Of a stretch of 64,000 bases of DNA, positions 26,430 to 34,572 are shown in pieces (within the stretch, counting starts at the first letter, position 1; each line of letters starts with the position of its first letter). A program made the position numbers and the translations under genes. The notes beneath the pieces were generated by a model. The model saw only the letters and a program-made list of their open reading frames with translations, was not told where the DNA came from and made no database searches. Source of the stretch: Gemmobacter sp034519525 (GTDB taxonomy: Bacteria > Pseudomonadota > Alphaproteobacteria > Rhodobacterales > Rhodobacteraceae); assembly GCA_034519525.1 (NCBI GenBank), contig JAXHOJ010000061.1, positions 62,001 to 126,000 on the forward strand. Reading direction: 5' to 3'.

Positions 26430-26863
26430 TCCGGGTGGCGGGGGTTGCGGATGCGGCGCAGGTGATGGCGGGGTTGCAGGCGCTGGCCGCCACGATGGGC
26501 GATCCGTTCCGGCTGAACGCGGCACAGCTGGTGCGGGCGCTGGACAGTGGCGCGGCGCGGGCGGTGCTGCATGACCGGGGGCTGGCGCTGTGGTCGCCCT
26601 TCGTTTCTACCTCGCGCGGGGCGATGGGGGCTTATGTCAGCGATCTGTGGGTGGAGGATGCGGCGCGCGGGCAGGGGCTGGGCGTGCGCCTGCTGGCGGC
26701 GGTGCGCGATCAGGCGGCGGCGGAATATGGCGCGGTGTTCCTGCGGCTGGCGGTTTATACCGGCAATCCGGGGGCGCGGCAGTTCTATGACCGGCTGGGG
26801 TTTGCGCCCAAGCCGGATGAAACCTGGCTGACGCTGGAAGGCGCGGCACTGGAGGCGATATGA
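26426..26863 (+). CDS. GNAT family N-acetyltransferase
   Basis: A 145-residue acetyltransferase. The acetyl-CoA binding motif A is in VSDLWVEDAARGQGLGVRLL (about residues 70-90), with the Gln/Arg-x-x-Gly-x-Gly core RGQGLG, and a C-terminal ARQFYDRLGF block typical of GNAT proteins. It overlaps both neighbours by ATGA. In this operon it may acetylate an amine substrate or intermediate, paired with the deacetylase encoded next; this pairing is inference. Confidence 0.87.
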   Translation: MIRVAGVADAAQVMAGLQALAATMGDPFRLNAAQLVRALDSGAARAVLHDRGLALWSPFVSTSRGAMGAYVSDLWVEDAARGQGLGVRLLAAVRDQAAAEYGAVFLRLAVYTGNPGARQFYDRLGFAPKPDETWLTLEGAALEAI

Positions 26864-27873
26864 GGGCGTTTCTTGACGGGCGGCAGGCGCTGCATGATCC
26901 GCAGATGTTCATGGCCAATGGCACGCGGCTGCCCAACCCCGAACAGCCCGCGCGGATCGGCGTGTTGCAGGCCGGGGCCGAGGCGGCGGGGGCGGTGTTC
27001 GAGGCGCCGCGCGATTTTGGCATGGGGCCGCTGGCGGCGGTGCATACAGCCGAATATCTGGCGTTTCTGCAGACCATCCATCCGCGCTGGAAGCGGATCG
27101 AAGGCGCGGCGGATGAGGTGATCCCCAATATCCACCCGGACCGGCGCAGCGCGAATTATCCGAAATCGGCGGTGGGGCAGGCGGGCTATCATCAGGCCGA
27201 TACCGCCTGCCCGATTGCGGCAGGCACCTGGGAGGCGGCCTATTGGTCGGCGCAGAGCGCGCTGTCGGCGGCAGAGGTGGTGGCTGGGGGCGAAAGGGTC
27301 GCCTATGCTTTGTGCCGCCCGCCGGGGCATCATGCCTTTGCCGATCTGGCGGGGGGGTTCTGCTTTCTGAACAATTCCGGCATTGCCGCCGAATGGCTGT
27401 GCGGGCGGGGGGTGCGGGTTGCGGTGCTGGATGTCGATGTGCATCACGGCAATGGCACGCAGGGGATGTTCTATCACCGTCGCGATGTGCTGACCGTCAG
27501 CCTTCATGCCGACCCGGACCGGTTCTATCCGTTCTTCTGGGGCGCGGCGCAGGAGCGGGGTGTGGGCGAGGGCATGGGGTTCAACCTGAACCTGCCGCTG
27601 CCGCGCGGCACCGATGATGCCGGGTATATGGCGGCGCTGCAGGTGGCATTGGCGCGTATCCGGGCCTTTGGTGCCGATGCGGTGGTGGTGGCGCTGGGGC
27701 TGGATGCGCATGAGGCGGACCCGTTTCAGGGCTTCCGGGTGACGACGGGCGGCTTTACCCGCATCGCCGCCGCCATTGCCGGGCTGGGCCTGCCGCTGGT
27801 GGTGGTGCAGGAGGGTGGTTATCTGCAACCGGCACTGGGCGCGAACCTGACCGCCTTTCTGCAGGGGATCTGA
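26860..27873 (+). CDS. histone deacetylase family protein, acetylpolyamine amidohydrolase-like
   Basis: A 337-residue zinc amidohydrolase. The catalytic His pair is in CRPPGHHAFAD near residue 155. Zinc ligands Asp and His lie in VLDVDVHHGNG near residue 192, the second Asp in LGLDAHEADP, and the transition-state Tyr in VVQEGGYL. The length, and VDVHHGNGTQG, fit acetylpolyamine amidohydrolases, which remove acetyl groups from acetylated di- and polyamines. It is the last gene of the coupled operon, suggesting that the pathway starts from, or protects, an N-acetylated amine. Confidence 0.88.
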   Translation: MRAFLDGRQALHDPQMFMANGTRLPNPEQPARIGVLQAGAEAAGAVFEAPRDFGMGPLAAVHTAEYLAFLQTIHPRWKRIEGAADEVIPNIHPDRRSANYPKSAVGQAGYHQADTACPIAAGTWEAAYWSAQSALSAAEVVAGGERVAYALCRPPGHHAFADLAGGFCFLNNSGIAAEWLCGRGVRVAVLDVDVHHGNGTQGMFYHRRDVLTVSLHADPDRFYPFFWGAAQERGVGEGMGFNLNLPLPRGTDDAGYMAALQVALARIRAFGADAVVVALGLDAHEADPFQGFRVTTGGFTRIAAAIAGLGLPLVVVQEGGYLQPALGANLTAFLQGI

Positions 27874-28272
27874 GCGGCGGCTGGCCGCCCGGCCTTTACC
27901 CGCTCCCGGCTGCCACCCCCTCCCTGACTCTCCCCCTGTCAGGGGGAGGGGAGTTGCGCGGGGGCTGGCTGGGGTTTGGGTGTCTTGCGTTGCTGTCGGG
28001 TTCTTTCGCCCCCTCCTCCCTGTTGGGGGGAGGGGGCAGTGGTAAGTGCCCCCTGAGCGACGGAAGGCGGTGGATCTGGCGTATGATCTGGAACCGTGGA
28101 TCCGGCGGCGGGGAAGGTGGCCCTGCGGCACGGCGGATGGCGTGGAACAGGAGGCTTGATTTTACATGATGAAAGCCGAATATGAACCGTGCAGCCGCAG
28201 CGATGGCGTGTTGCTGTTGCCCCGGTTCTGTGGCATCACGCGAGGGTATGAAACTAGACCGGTGAGTTTAGC
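27874..28272. other. intergenic region with two strong GC hairpins
   Basis: No gene is supported in these 399 bases. Hairpin one is CTCCCCCT-GTC-AGGGGGAG at 27930-27948. Hairpin two is a 13-bp stem at 28008-28037 (GCCCCCTCCTCCC against its near-complement, one G-U pair, loop TGTT). Neither has a T-run, so they look more like REP-type elements than terminators, although the first lies 57 bases after the deacetylase stop. The rest (28040-28272) shows nothing clear. Confidence 0.6.
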
Positions 28273-28926
28273 ATGACCGATTTTGCCGCGCGCCGCACCA
28301 TGATGGTCGATACGCAGGTTCGCCCCTCGGATGTCACCAAATTTCCGATCATCGAAGCGATGCTGGCGGTCCCGCGCGAGGCTTTCGTGCCTGCCGACAA
28401 ACGCGAAGCCGCCTATATGGGCGAGCATGTGGTGATCGGCGGCGGCCGTGTGGTGCTGGATGCGCGCACATTGGCCAAAATGCTGGACGCACTGGACATC
28501 CAGCCGGACGAGACCGTTCTCGACCTGGGCTGCGGGCTGGGCTATTCGACGGCGGTGATTGCCCGGATGGCCGAAGCCGTTGTTGCCGTGGAAGAAGACG
28601 AGGCGCTGGCCGCCGAGGCGCAGCGCACGCTGTCCTCGCATGGTGTCGACAATGCTGCCGTGATCGTGGGCAAGCTGGCCGATGGGGCGCCCAAGGCCGG
28701 GCCTTATGATGTGATCACCCTGCAGGGGGCGGTGGAAACCGTGCCGGCCGGGCTGCTGGCGCAGATCAAGGAAGGTGGCCGGATCGGCTGCCTGTTCATG
28801 GAAGGCTCTCTCGGGGTGGCCCGGGTGGGGTACAAGATCGACGGCCAGGTGACCTGGCGCTATGTCTTCAACGCCGCAGCGCCGGTTCTTCCGGGCTTCG
28901 TGGCCAAGAGGGCCTTCACGCTCTGA
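28273..28926 (+). CDS. pcm: protein-L-isoaspartate O-methyltransferase family protein
   Basis: A 217-residue SAM-dependent methyltransferase of the PCMT family. The SAM motif I is VLDLGCGLGYSTAVIA near residue 80, and the family N-terminal region is MVDTQVRPSDVTKFPIIEAML, which is typical of the alphaproteobacterial form found beside tolC. It would repair isoaspartyl residues, though this short subfamily is not well characterised. TolC follows after 31 bases, in the same direction. Confidence 0.85.
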   Translation: MTDFAARRTMMVDTQVRPSDVTKFPIIEAMLAVPREAFVPADKREAAYMGEHVVIGGGRVVLDARTLAKMLDALDIQPDETVLDLGCGLGYSTAVIARMAEAVVAVEEDEALAAEAQRTLSSHGVDNAAVIVGKLADGAPKAGPYDVITLQGAVETVPAGLLAQIKEGGRIGCLFMEGSLGVARVGYKIDGQVTWRYVFNAAAPVLPGFVAKRAFTL

Positions 28927-28957
28927 CCGCGTGCCGGCCCAGAAACGGGAGCAGTGG

Positions 28958-30343
28958 ATGTTCGGAATGAGGCAGATGCTGGCGGCGGGTGCCGCGTCGG
29001 TGATTATGGCAGTGGCCCCGGCGGCACAGTCTGAAACGCTGGCGGATGCGCTGATCGCGGCCTACAAGAATTCGCATCTTCTGGATCAGAACCGCGCCCT
29101 GCTGCGGGCGGCGGATGAGGATGTGGCAACCTCGGTTGCGGCGTTGCGGCCGGTGGTGAATTTTGTCGCCAGTGCCAGCAAGCAGGTCCGTTCGGTGCAG
29201 CAGGTGCCGACGAATACGATCATCGAAAATGGCTCGCTGGAGCTTTCGGCCGAACTGACGCTGTATGATTTCGGGCGTTCCGCGGCGGGTATCGCCGTGG
29301 CGAAGGAATCGGTTCTGGCGACCCGGGCCAGCCTTGTGGGCGTGGAACAGCAGGTTCTGCTGGGCACGGTGCAGGCCTATGTGAATGTGCGTCTGGCGCA
29401 GGAAATCGTGGAACTGCGCCGCAACAACGTGCGGGTGATCGGGGAAGAGCTGAAAGCCTCGGAAGACCGGTTCGAGGTGGGCGAGGTGACGCGCACCGAT
29501 GTGGCGCTGGCGGAATCGGCGCTGGGCGAGGCGCGGGCGGCCATGGCAGCGGCCGAGGGCGATCTGCTGGTGGCGCGCGAGGCCTATCGGGCGCTGACCG
29601 GCGCCTATCCGGTGAAACTGGCGCCGCTGCCTGCGGCACCGCGCCTGCCGGGCAGCCTGAAAGAGGCGGTCACCATCGCCATGCGCAATCATCCCAGCAT
29701 GATCGAGGCGCAACATTCGGTGAAAGTGGCCGATCTGAACGTGGAACTGGCCAAGGCCAACATGAAGCCCAGCATCGGTCTGTCGACCAGCGTGGGCGTT
29801 GCGGCCACCAACCAGTCGCGCGATTACGATTACGCGCAGGCCGGGGTTTCCATGAGCCAGACGCTTTATGCCGGCGGGCGGCTGTCGTCGCTGCTGCGCC
29901 GGGCGCAGGCCCAGCGCGAGGCGCAGCGGTCGGCCCTGCTGAACACCACGGTCACGGTAGAGCAGAACGTTTCCAACGCCTGGTCTTCGGTGGATGTGCT
30001 GGCCGCGCAGATTGCGGGCAACAGCCGGCAGATCGAGGCGGCGCAGGTGGCGTTTGAAGGTGTACGCGAGGAAGCCAAGCTGGGCGCCCGCACCACGCTG
30101 GAAGTGCTGGATGCGGAACAGGATCTGCTGAACGCCCGTGCGGCGCGGATCCAATCGGAAGCAGAACGGTATTACAGCCTGTACAGCGTGCTGGCGACGA
30201 CCGGCCTGCTGACGGTGGAAAAGCTGAACCTTGGCATCCCGACCTATGATGTGACCGCCTATTACAATGCGGTGAAGGATGCGCCGGCCTCGTTCCAGGG
30301 GCAGCAGCTGGACCGTGTGCTGAAGGCGCTGGGGCAAGAGTGA
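28958..30343 (+). CDS. tolC: TolC family outer membrane channel protein
   Basis: A 461-residue outer-membrane efflux protein. The signal peptide ends near AVAPAAQSE (residue 25). Two OEP repeats follow with long helices, for example SKQVRSVQQVPT, QTLYAGGRLSSLLRRAQAQR and LGARTTLEVLDAEQDLLNAR, the last being the hallmark of TolC. The start is ATG 28958 after GGGAG. It forms the exit duct for type I secretion and multidrug pumps; the RTX protein at 60977 and possibly the left-edge repeat protein are candidate cargo. Confidence 0.93.
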   Translation: MFGMRQMLAAGAASVIMAVAPAAQSETLADALIAAYKNSHLLDQNRALLRAADEDVATSVAALRPVVNFVASASKQVRSVQQVPTNTIIENGSLELSAELTLYDFGRSAAGIAVAKESVLATRASLVGVEQQVLLGTVQAYVNVRLAQEIVELRRNNVRVIGEELKASEDRFEVGEVTRTDVALAESALGEARAAMAAAEGDLLVAREAYRALTGAYPVKLAPLPAAPRLPGSLKEAVTIAMRNHPSMIEAQHSVKVADLNVELAKANMKPSIGLSTSVGVAATNQSRDYDYAQAGVSMSQTLYAGGRLSSLLRRAQAQREAQRSALLNTTVTVEQNVSNAWSSVDVLAAQIAGNSRQIEAAQVAFEGVREEAKLGARTTLEVLDAEQDLLNARAARIQSEAERYYSLYSVLATTGLLTVEKLNLGIPTYDVTAYYNAVKDAPASFQGQQLDRVLKALGQE

Positions 30344-30445
30344 TTGCCCGGCGCGGTTGCCGCCCATGTTAACTGCCCTGCCGCCATCGTCTTGCGGCAG
30401 AGGCGGGCTGCGGTTACTCTGCTTTGACAAAAGGGCGGGGCAGGC

Positions 30446-31165
30446 ATGAGCGAAGCAATGAGTTCTGTTGAGATCGAGGATGTGCTGTCCTCTATCCGCC
30501 GTCTGGTGTCAGAGGATCTGAGGCCGGGGCATGGGGGGCAGGTACGGCAGGCGCCTTCGGGGCGGCTGTTGCTGACGCCCGCGCTGCGGGTGGTGCCCGG
30601 ACGCGCGGCGGAGCCTGAGCCCGAGATTGAGCCAGAGCACGAGACTGCGGCCGTGCCGGAACCTGCCCGTCTGCAGGAGGAAGACCCACCCGAGACCATG
30701 GCCTATGCCGGTGATCTGCACTGGCCGCAGCCGGACACGGTTGAGGTCGATCTGGACAGCGTCGAAGAAGCCGAGCTGGTAGAGCCGCTGCATCTGGCGC
30801 AGGAATGGCGCGAGACGGGCTGGCGGGATGACAGCTGGCGCGACGGTGCCTGGCCGCTGGAGGCTGCGGCAGCACCGCCAGAGCCTGCGGCGCCGATGGA
30901 TGCCCATCTGGCGGATCTGGCGGAAGCCGCCGCTGTGGCCGAAATCCTGGCCACCCCGGCAGAGCCGGAGCGGCGCCACGAGGCGGAGCCGGAATTTCTG
31001 GGTTCTGAGGATTTTCTGATCGACGAAGAGGTTGTGCGCGATCTGGTGCGCGACATCATCCGCGAGGAACTGCAGGGCGCGCTGGGGGAAAGGATCACCC
31101 GCAATGTGCGCAAGCTGGTGCGGGCCGAACTGAACCGCGCCTTGCTGGCCCGCGATCTGAGCTGA
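30446..31165 (+). CDS. PopZ-like / DUF2497-type protein
   Basis: A 239-residue, acidic, low-complexity protein with three parts. A conserved N-terminal helix MSSVEIEDVLSSIRRLVSED is followed by a Pro/Glu-rich disordered middle (about 40-185), then a C-terminal helical region DEEVVRDLVRDIIREELQGA and VRKLVRAELNRALL. This plan matches PopZ, the polar scaffold of alphaproteobacteria, and the DUF2497 family. Role as a pole organiser is inferred from layout only. A strong terminator follows. Confidence 0.65.
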   Translation: MSEAMSSVEIEDVLSSIRRLVSEDLRPGHGGQVRQAPSGRLLLTPALRVVPGRAAEPEPEIEPEHETAAVPEPARLQEEDPPETMAYAGDLHWPQPDTVEVDLDSVEEAELVEPLHLAQEWRETGWRDDSWRDGAWPLEAAAAPPEPAAPMDAHLADLAEAAAVAEILATPAEPERRHEAEPEFLGSEDFLIDEEVVRDLVRDIIREELQGALGERITRNVRKLVRAELNRALLARDLS

Positions 31166-31190
31166 ACCTGACCCGCAACGCAAAATGAAA

Positions 31191-31216
31191 AACGCGCCCC
31201 TTGGGGCGCGTTTTTT
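31191..31216. terminator. bidirectional intrinsic terminator
   Basis: AACGCGCCCC (31191-31200) pairs with GGGGCGCGTT (31203-31212), with TTTTTT from 31211 on the plus strand and an A-run before the stem, which gives T on the minus strand. It serves the PopZ-like gene and the convergent gene ending at 31239. Confidence 0.9.
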
Positions 31217-31238
31217 CTGAACCGGCTGCCTGAAGGGA

Positions 31239-31565
31239 TCAGGCAGCTTCGGCGTGGTCGTGTTCCAGCGCGTGGCGGCGTTCGCTTTCTTCGCGCGACA
31301 GCGCAACAGAGGTGCGCACACCCTTGCCCACGAATTCCATCAGACCCTTCACGACACGTTCATTGGGGTCGATCCCGGCGCAGGACAGCACTTCGCGCCC
31401 ATCGCGCGACCGAGCCCAGCGGGCAATCTGTTCCGGCCCGTTGCCATATTTCTTGTCATCGGCGATCGCATCATCCAGAGCGGCAAGAACGACAGCGGCA
31501 AACAGCTTGCGCGCGCGTTGACCTTGTTCATAGTTGAATGCGGTGCCGTCGATGAAGTCAGCCAT
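31239..31565 (-). CDS. conserved Rhodobacteraceae protein, probably DUF6280
   Basis: 108 residues from ATG 31565, which has AGGATAAAG ahead; an ATG at 31592 has no ribosome site. The sequence starts MADFIDGTAFNYEQGQRARK and is mostly helical with a charged C-terminus (ERRHALEHDHAEAA). I recognise the strongly conserved pattern of a small lineage protein, probably DUF6280, but its function is unknown. It is monocistronic, with a terminator on its 3' side. Confidence 0.7.
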   Translation of the reverse strand: MADFIDGTAFNYEQGQRARKLFAAVVLAALDDAIADDKKYGNGPEQIARWARSRDGREVLSCAGIDPNERVVKGLMEFVGKGVRTSVALSREESERRHALEHDHAEAA

Positions 31566-31838
31566 TTCTTTATCCTGTTCTTGCTCTTGCATGTTCGGCG
31601 TTCGGGGTGTCTACGCCTATGCCCCGTGATTCGGTATGCCACCAGTAGCATGTCTGCCATGCGTTTGCTGCATGGGTGGTGGCGCTAACCTGCTATATCC
31701 GATAGGCAGAAAGCGGTGATCCTGCCAAAATATGGGGCAGGATTTAGACATTTCAAGCATTTGACAAGGTTTTGCCTTTGTGCATCTGCCCTAGCGGAAG
31801 GCCGCATTTCCGGCCTGAGCCGGAGCGTAATATTTCGT
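31566..31838. other. intergenic region with hairpins and an orphan -35 box
   Basis: It contains CCTGCC-N9-GGCAGG (31721-31741), a perfect TTGACA at 31761-31766 on the plus strand without a convincing -10, and the hairpin TCCGGC-CTGA-GCCGGA (31809-31824). The last may end the minus-strand ygfZ transcript. A short plus-strand RNA from 31790 is possible but unproven. No ORF with a ribosome site is seen. Confidence 0.35.
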
Positions 31839-32609
31839 TCACTCTGCCGTGATAACAGCACTGCCCGCCGTCAACGGACCTGCCAGCCGGTCAAAGCGCA
31901 GATGGGCCAGCGCGCGGCCGCCCGATTGCGTGCCCAGCCGCCCGGCCTCGCGCCCGTCGGGCAGCAGGATGGGGGTGCCGACCGGCGCGCTGCCCGCGAT
32001 GTTCACGCGGATCAGGCCCTTGCGCAGTTCGGTCTTGTGCTTCATCCGCGCCGTCACCTCTTGCCCGACGTAGCAGCCCTTGCGGAAATCGACGCCCTGC
32101 AGCGCTTCGAACCCGGCTTCGAGGATGAAGGTATCATCGGGGATCAGTTCGGCCCCGGTTTCGGGGATCAGATGGGCAACGCGGATCGCATCCCAGTCAA
32201 TGGCGGGTGCCCCGCCGGGCTGATCAATGCCGGGGGCGCCATAGGCGCGCCAGCCAAGGGCGGGGTGGCGCGGATCGGGCAGGGCGCCGGGCGGGGCATC
32301 GCCCAGCCCCCGGGTGACCACCAGATCACAGGGCGCCAGCGTGACCGCCGCGCGCAGGCGATACATCGTCAGCCGTTTCAGCGTGGCATCGGCCAGCGCC
32401 CCCGGCAGATCCAGCAGCAGCGCATCGCCGGTGTTCACCACGAAAAAATCCGCCAGATACTTGCCCTGCGGCGACAGCAGCGCCGTATAGACGATGCCCG
32501 GCGCTTTCAGCCGCAGCACATCATTCGTGACAAGCCCTTGCAGGAAGGGCAGGGCATCCGGCCCGCCGACAAGGGCAAGGCGGCGGGTGGGATCGGTTTC
32601 GCCGGTCAT
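31839..32609 (-). CDS. ygfZ: tRNA-modifying / iron-sulfur repair protein YgfZ
   Basis: 256 residues of the folate-binding YgfZ/IBA57 family, which helps maintain iron-sulfur enzymes. The signature KGCYVGQEVTARM is near residue 177, including the conserved Cys. The first of two adjacent ATGs (32612) is 3 bases from AGGAG, while ATG 32609 has better spacing and is chosen. It lies 34 bases downstream of the MsbA-like ABC gene in the same direction and is probably cotranscribed. Confidence 0.9.
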   Translation of the reverse strand: MTGETDPTRRLALVGGPDALPFLQGLVTNDVLRLKAPGIVYTALLSPQGKYLADFFVVNTGDALLLDLPGALADATLKRLTMYRLRAAVTLAPCDLVVTRGLGDAPPGALPDPRHPALGWRAYGAPGIDQPGGAPAIDWDAIRVAHLIPETGAELIPDDTFILEAGFEALQGVDFRKGCYVGQEVTARMKHKTELRKGLIRVNIAGSAPVGTPILLPDGREAGRLGTQSGGRALAHLRFDRLAGPLTAGSAVITAE

Positions 32610-32643
32610 CATTCTCTCCTGTGCGCGGGACAGATATAGGGCG

Positions 32644-34401
32644 TCAGGGTTGGAATTGCAGCCGGTAGAGATCGGCATAAAGCCCGCCCTCGGCCAGAAG
32701 TTCATCATGCGTGCCCTGTTGCACCACGCGGCCATGGTCCAGCACCACGATCCGGTCGGCATCGCGGACGGTGGCGAGCCGGTGCGCGATCACCAGCCGC
32801 GTGCGGCCATCGCCCAGACGGTGCAAGGCATCAGCCACCAGGGTTTCGGATTGTGCATCCAGCGCCGAGGTGGCCTCGTCTAGCAGCAGCACGGGCGCAT
32901 CGGAAATCAGGGCGCGGGCAATCGCCACCCGCTGCCGCTGCCCGCCCGACAGGGACGAGCCGCGCGGGCCTGCGGGCGTATCAAGGCCCTGCGGCAGGCC
33001 TGCCACGAATTCGGCCACATGGGCATGATCCAGCGCCTTTTGCAGCCGTTCAGCGGCGATTTCGCGACCAAGGGCGATGTTTTCGCGGATGGTTTCATCG
33101 AACAGCATGGAATCCTGCGAGACCACGGCGAACTGGCGGCGCAGATCGGCCAGCGTCATGCCGCCGATATCGCGGCCATCCAGCGTGATCTGGCCGGCAT
33201 CGGGTTCGGCCAGCCCGGTGAGCAGGTGAAAAACCGTGGATTTGCCGGCCCCCGAGGCACCGACAAGGGCGGTCATCTTGCCGGCCTCTGCCGTGAAGCT
33301 GAGGCCGTTCAGCACCGGGGTTTCGGCATAGCCGAAGTGAAGGTTTTCGATGCGGATTTCGGGCGGGGTATCGGTGGGCTGCACGGTGCCTGCGCGGGGG
33401 CGGGCGGCGGGCGGCAGGTCGAACAGGCGATAGAGCCGTTCCAGGCTGGCGGCGGCAATCTGCCAGACCCCGGCCATATCGCCCAGACGGCGCAGGGGTT
33501 GAAAGGTCAGCGAAATGGCGGTGAAGAAGGCCATGAACTCGCCCGTGGTGCGGGTGCCCTCGGCAATCTCGCGCCCGCCGAGCCAGAGCACGGTGAAAAA
33601 GCCGATGCCGGTGACAATGTCGATCAGCGCGGGCACGGTGGACCGGCCCAGCATCATCTTCACCTCGGCCCGCACGATGGCGCCCGCGATGCGGCGGAAG
33701 CGGCCGGTCTGATAGTCTTCCATCCGGTTCAGCTTGATCGCCATGATGCCGTGAAAGATCTCGTCCAGCCGGGTGGTGCGGTCGCCCGATTGTTCGCGCA
33801 TCTGCCGGGTCTTGCGGCGGATATAGCGCTGGATCACGATGGCGGGCAGCACCAGCGCAGGCGCGCCGATCAGCGCCGCCAGCGTCCAGCGCCAGTCGAT
33901 GGCCAGCGCGACCACGAACAGCGACACCAGCGCCACCAGATCGCGCCCGACGCCGACGATCACGGCAGACCAGACACGCTGCACCGCGCCGGTATCGCCC
34001 ACCAGCCGTTCCATCAGCGCGCCGGGCGGGTTTTCCTGAAAGAAGCGGGTATCCAGCGTCAGCACATGCGCCAGCAGATCGACCTGCATCGCGGTGGAGC
34101 TTTTCTGCGCAATGGCGGTGAGCGTGGTCTTCGCGGCAATCGAGGTGATGGCACGCACGACGAACAGCCCGAAGATCGCCAGCCCGACCCAGAGCAGCAT
34201 CCCCGATCCGCCGGGGGTGAAGACCTGATCGAACAGCGGCACCAGCAGCCAGGACAGGGCGCCCAGGGTGCTGCCCTCGATCACCATCAGCAGGAAGGCA
34301 AAGGCCATCATGCCGGCATGGGGTTTCAGATAGCCGGACCAGAGCCGGGAAAACAGGCGGCTGGTGGCATAGCGCGGATCTTGCGGGGATTTGCGGGGCA
34401 A
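32644..34401 (-). CDS. lipid or drug ABC exporter, MsbA-like
   Basis: A 585-residue half-transporter. The membrane domain (about 20-320) contains SSTAMQVDLLAHVLTLDTRF, and the ATPase domain (about 345-585) contains Walker A GASGAGKST, signature LSGGQRQR, Walker B VLLLDEATSALD and H-loop VIAHRLATV. It resembles MsbA-type lipid flippases, acting as a homodimer in the inner membrane. Substrate specificity cannot be read; multidrug export is the alternative. ygfZ follows. Confidence 0.87.
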   Translation of the reverse strand: MPRKSPQDPRYATSRLFSRLWSGYLKPHAGMMAFAFLLMVIEGSTLGALSWLLVPLFDQVFTPGGSGMLLWVGLAIFGLFVVRAITSIAAKTTLTAIAQKSSTAMQVDLLAHVLTLDTRFFQENPPGALMERLVGDTGAVQRVWSAVIVGVGRDLVALVSLFVVALAIDWRWTLAALIGAPALVLPAIVIQRYIRRKTRQMREQSGDRTTRLDEIFHGIMAIKLNRMEDYQTGRFRRIAGAIVRAEVKMMLGRSTVPALIDIVTGIGFFTVLWLGGREIAEGTRTTGEFMAFFTAISLTFQPLRRLGDMAGVWQIAAASLERLYRLFDLPPAARPRAGTVQPTDTPPEIRIENLHFGYAETPVLNGLSFTAEAGKMTALVGASGAGKSTVFHLLTGLAEPDAGQITLDGRDIGGMTLADLRRQFAVVSQDSMLFDETIRENIALGREIAAERLQKALDHAHVAEFVAGLPQGLDTPAGPRGSSLSGGQRQRVAIARALISDAPVLLLDEATSALDAQSETLVADALHRLGDGRTRLVIAHRLATVRDADRIVVLDHGRVVQQGTHDELLAEGGLYADLYRLQFQP

Positions 34402-34572
34402 GCGGCTCTCCTGCCATGAGATTTCTGGCCTTGGGCTGCCCTTGGTCTATCGGCTGGGGCGGGGCGGGGCAAGCCGGGGTGATGCGGGGGTGATGCTGGG
34501 GGCAGGCCGATGGGCGCGTTGACCTTGGCGCGGGCCGGGCGTAGCCATGGGGCGAACCGCGCGGAGAATGAC

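Noticed and set aside
27954..28169. 71-codon frame in the gap before the methyltransferase
   Set aside because: It overlaps the large hairpin, is Gly/Arg-rich and lacks a ribosome site.
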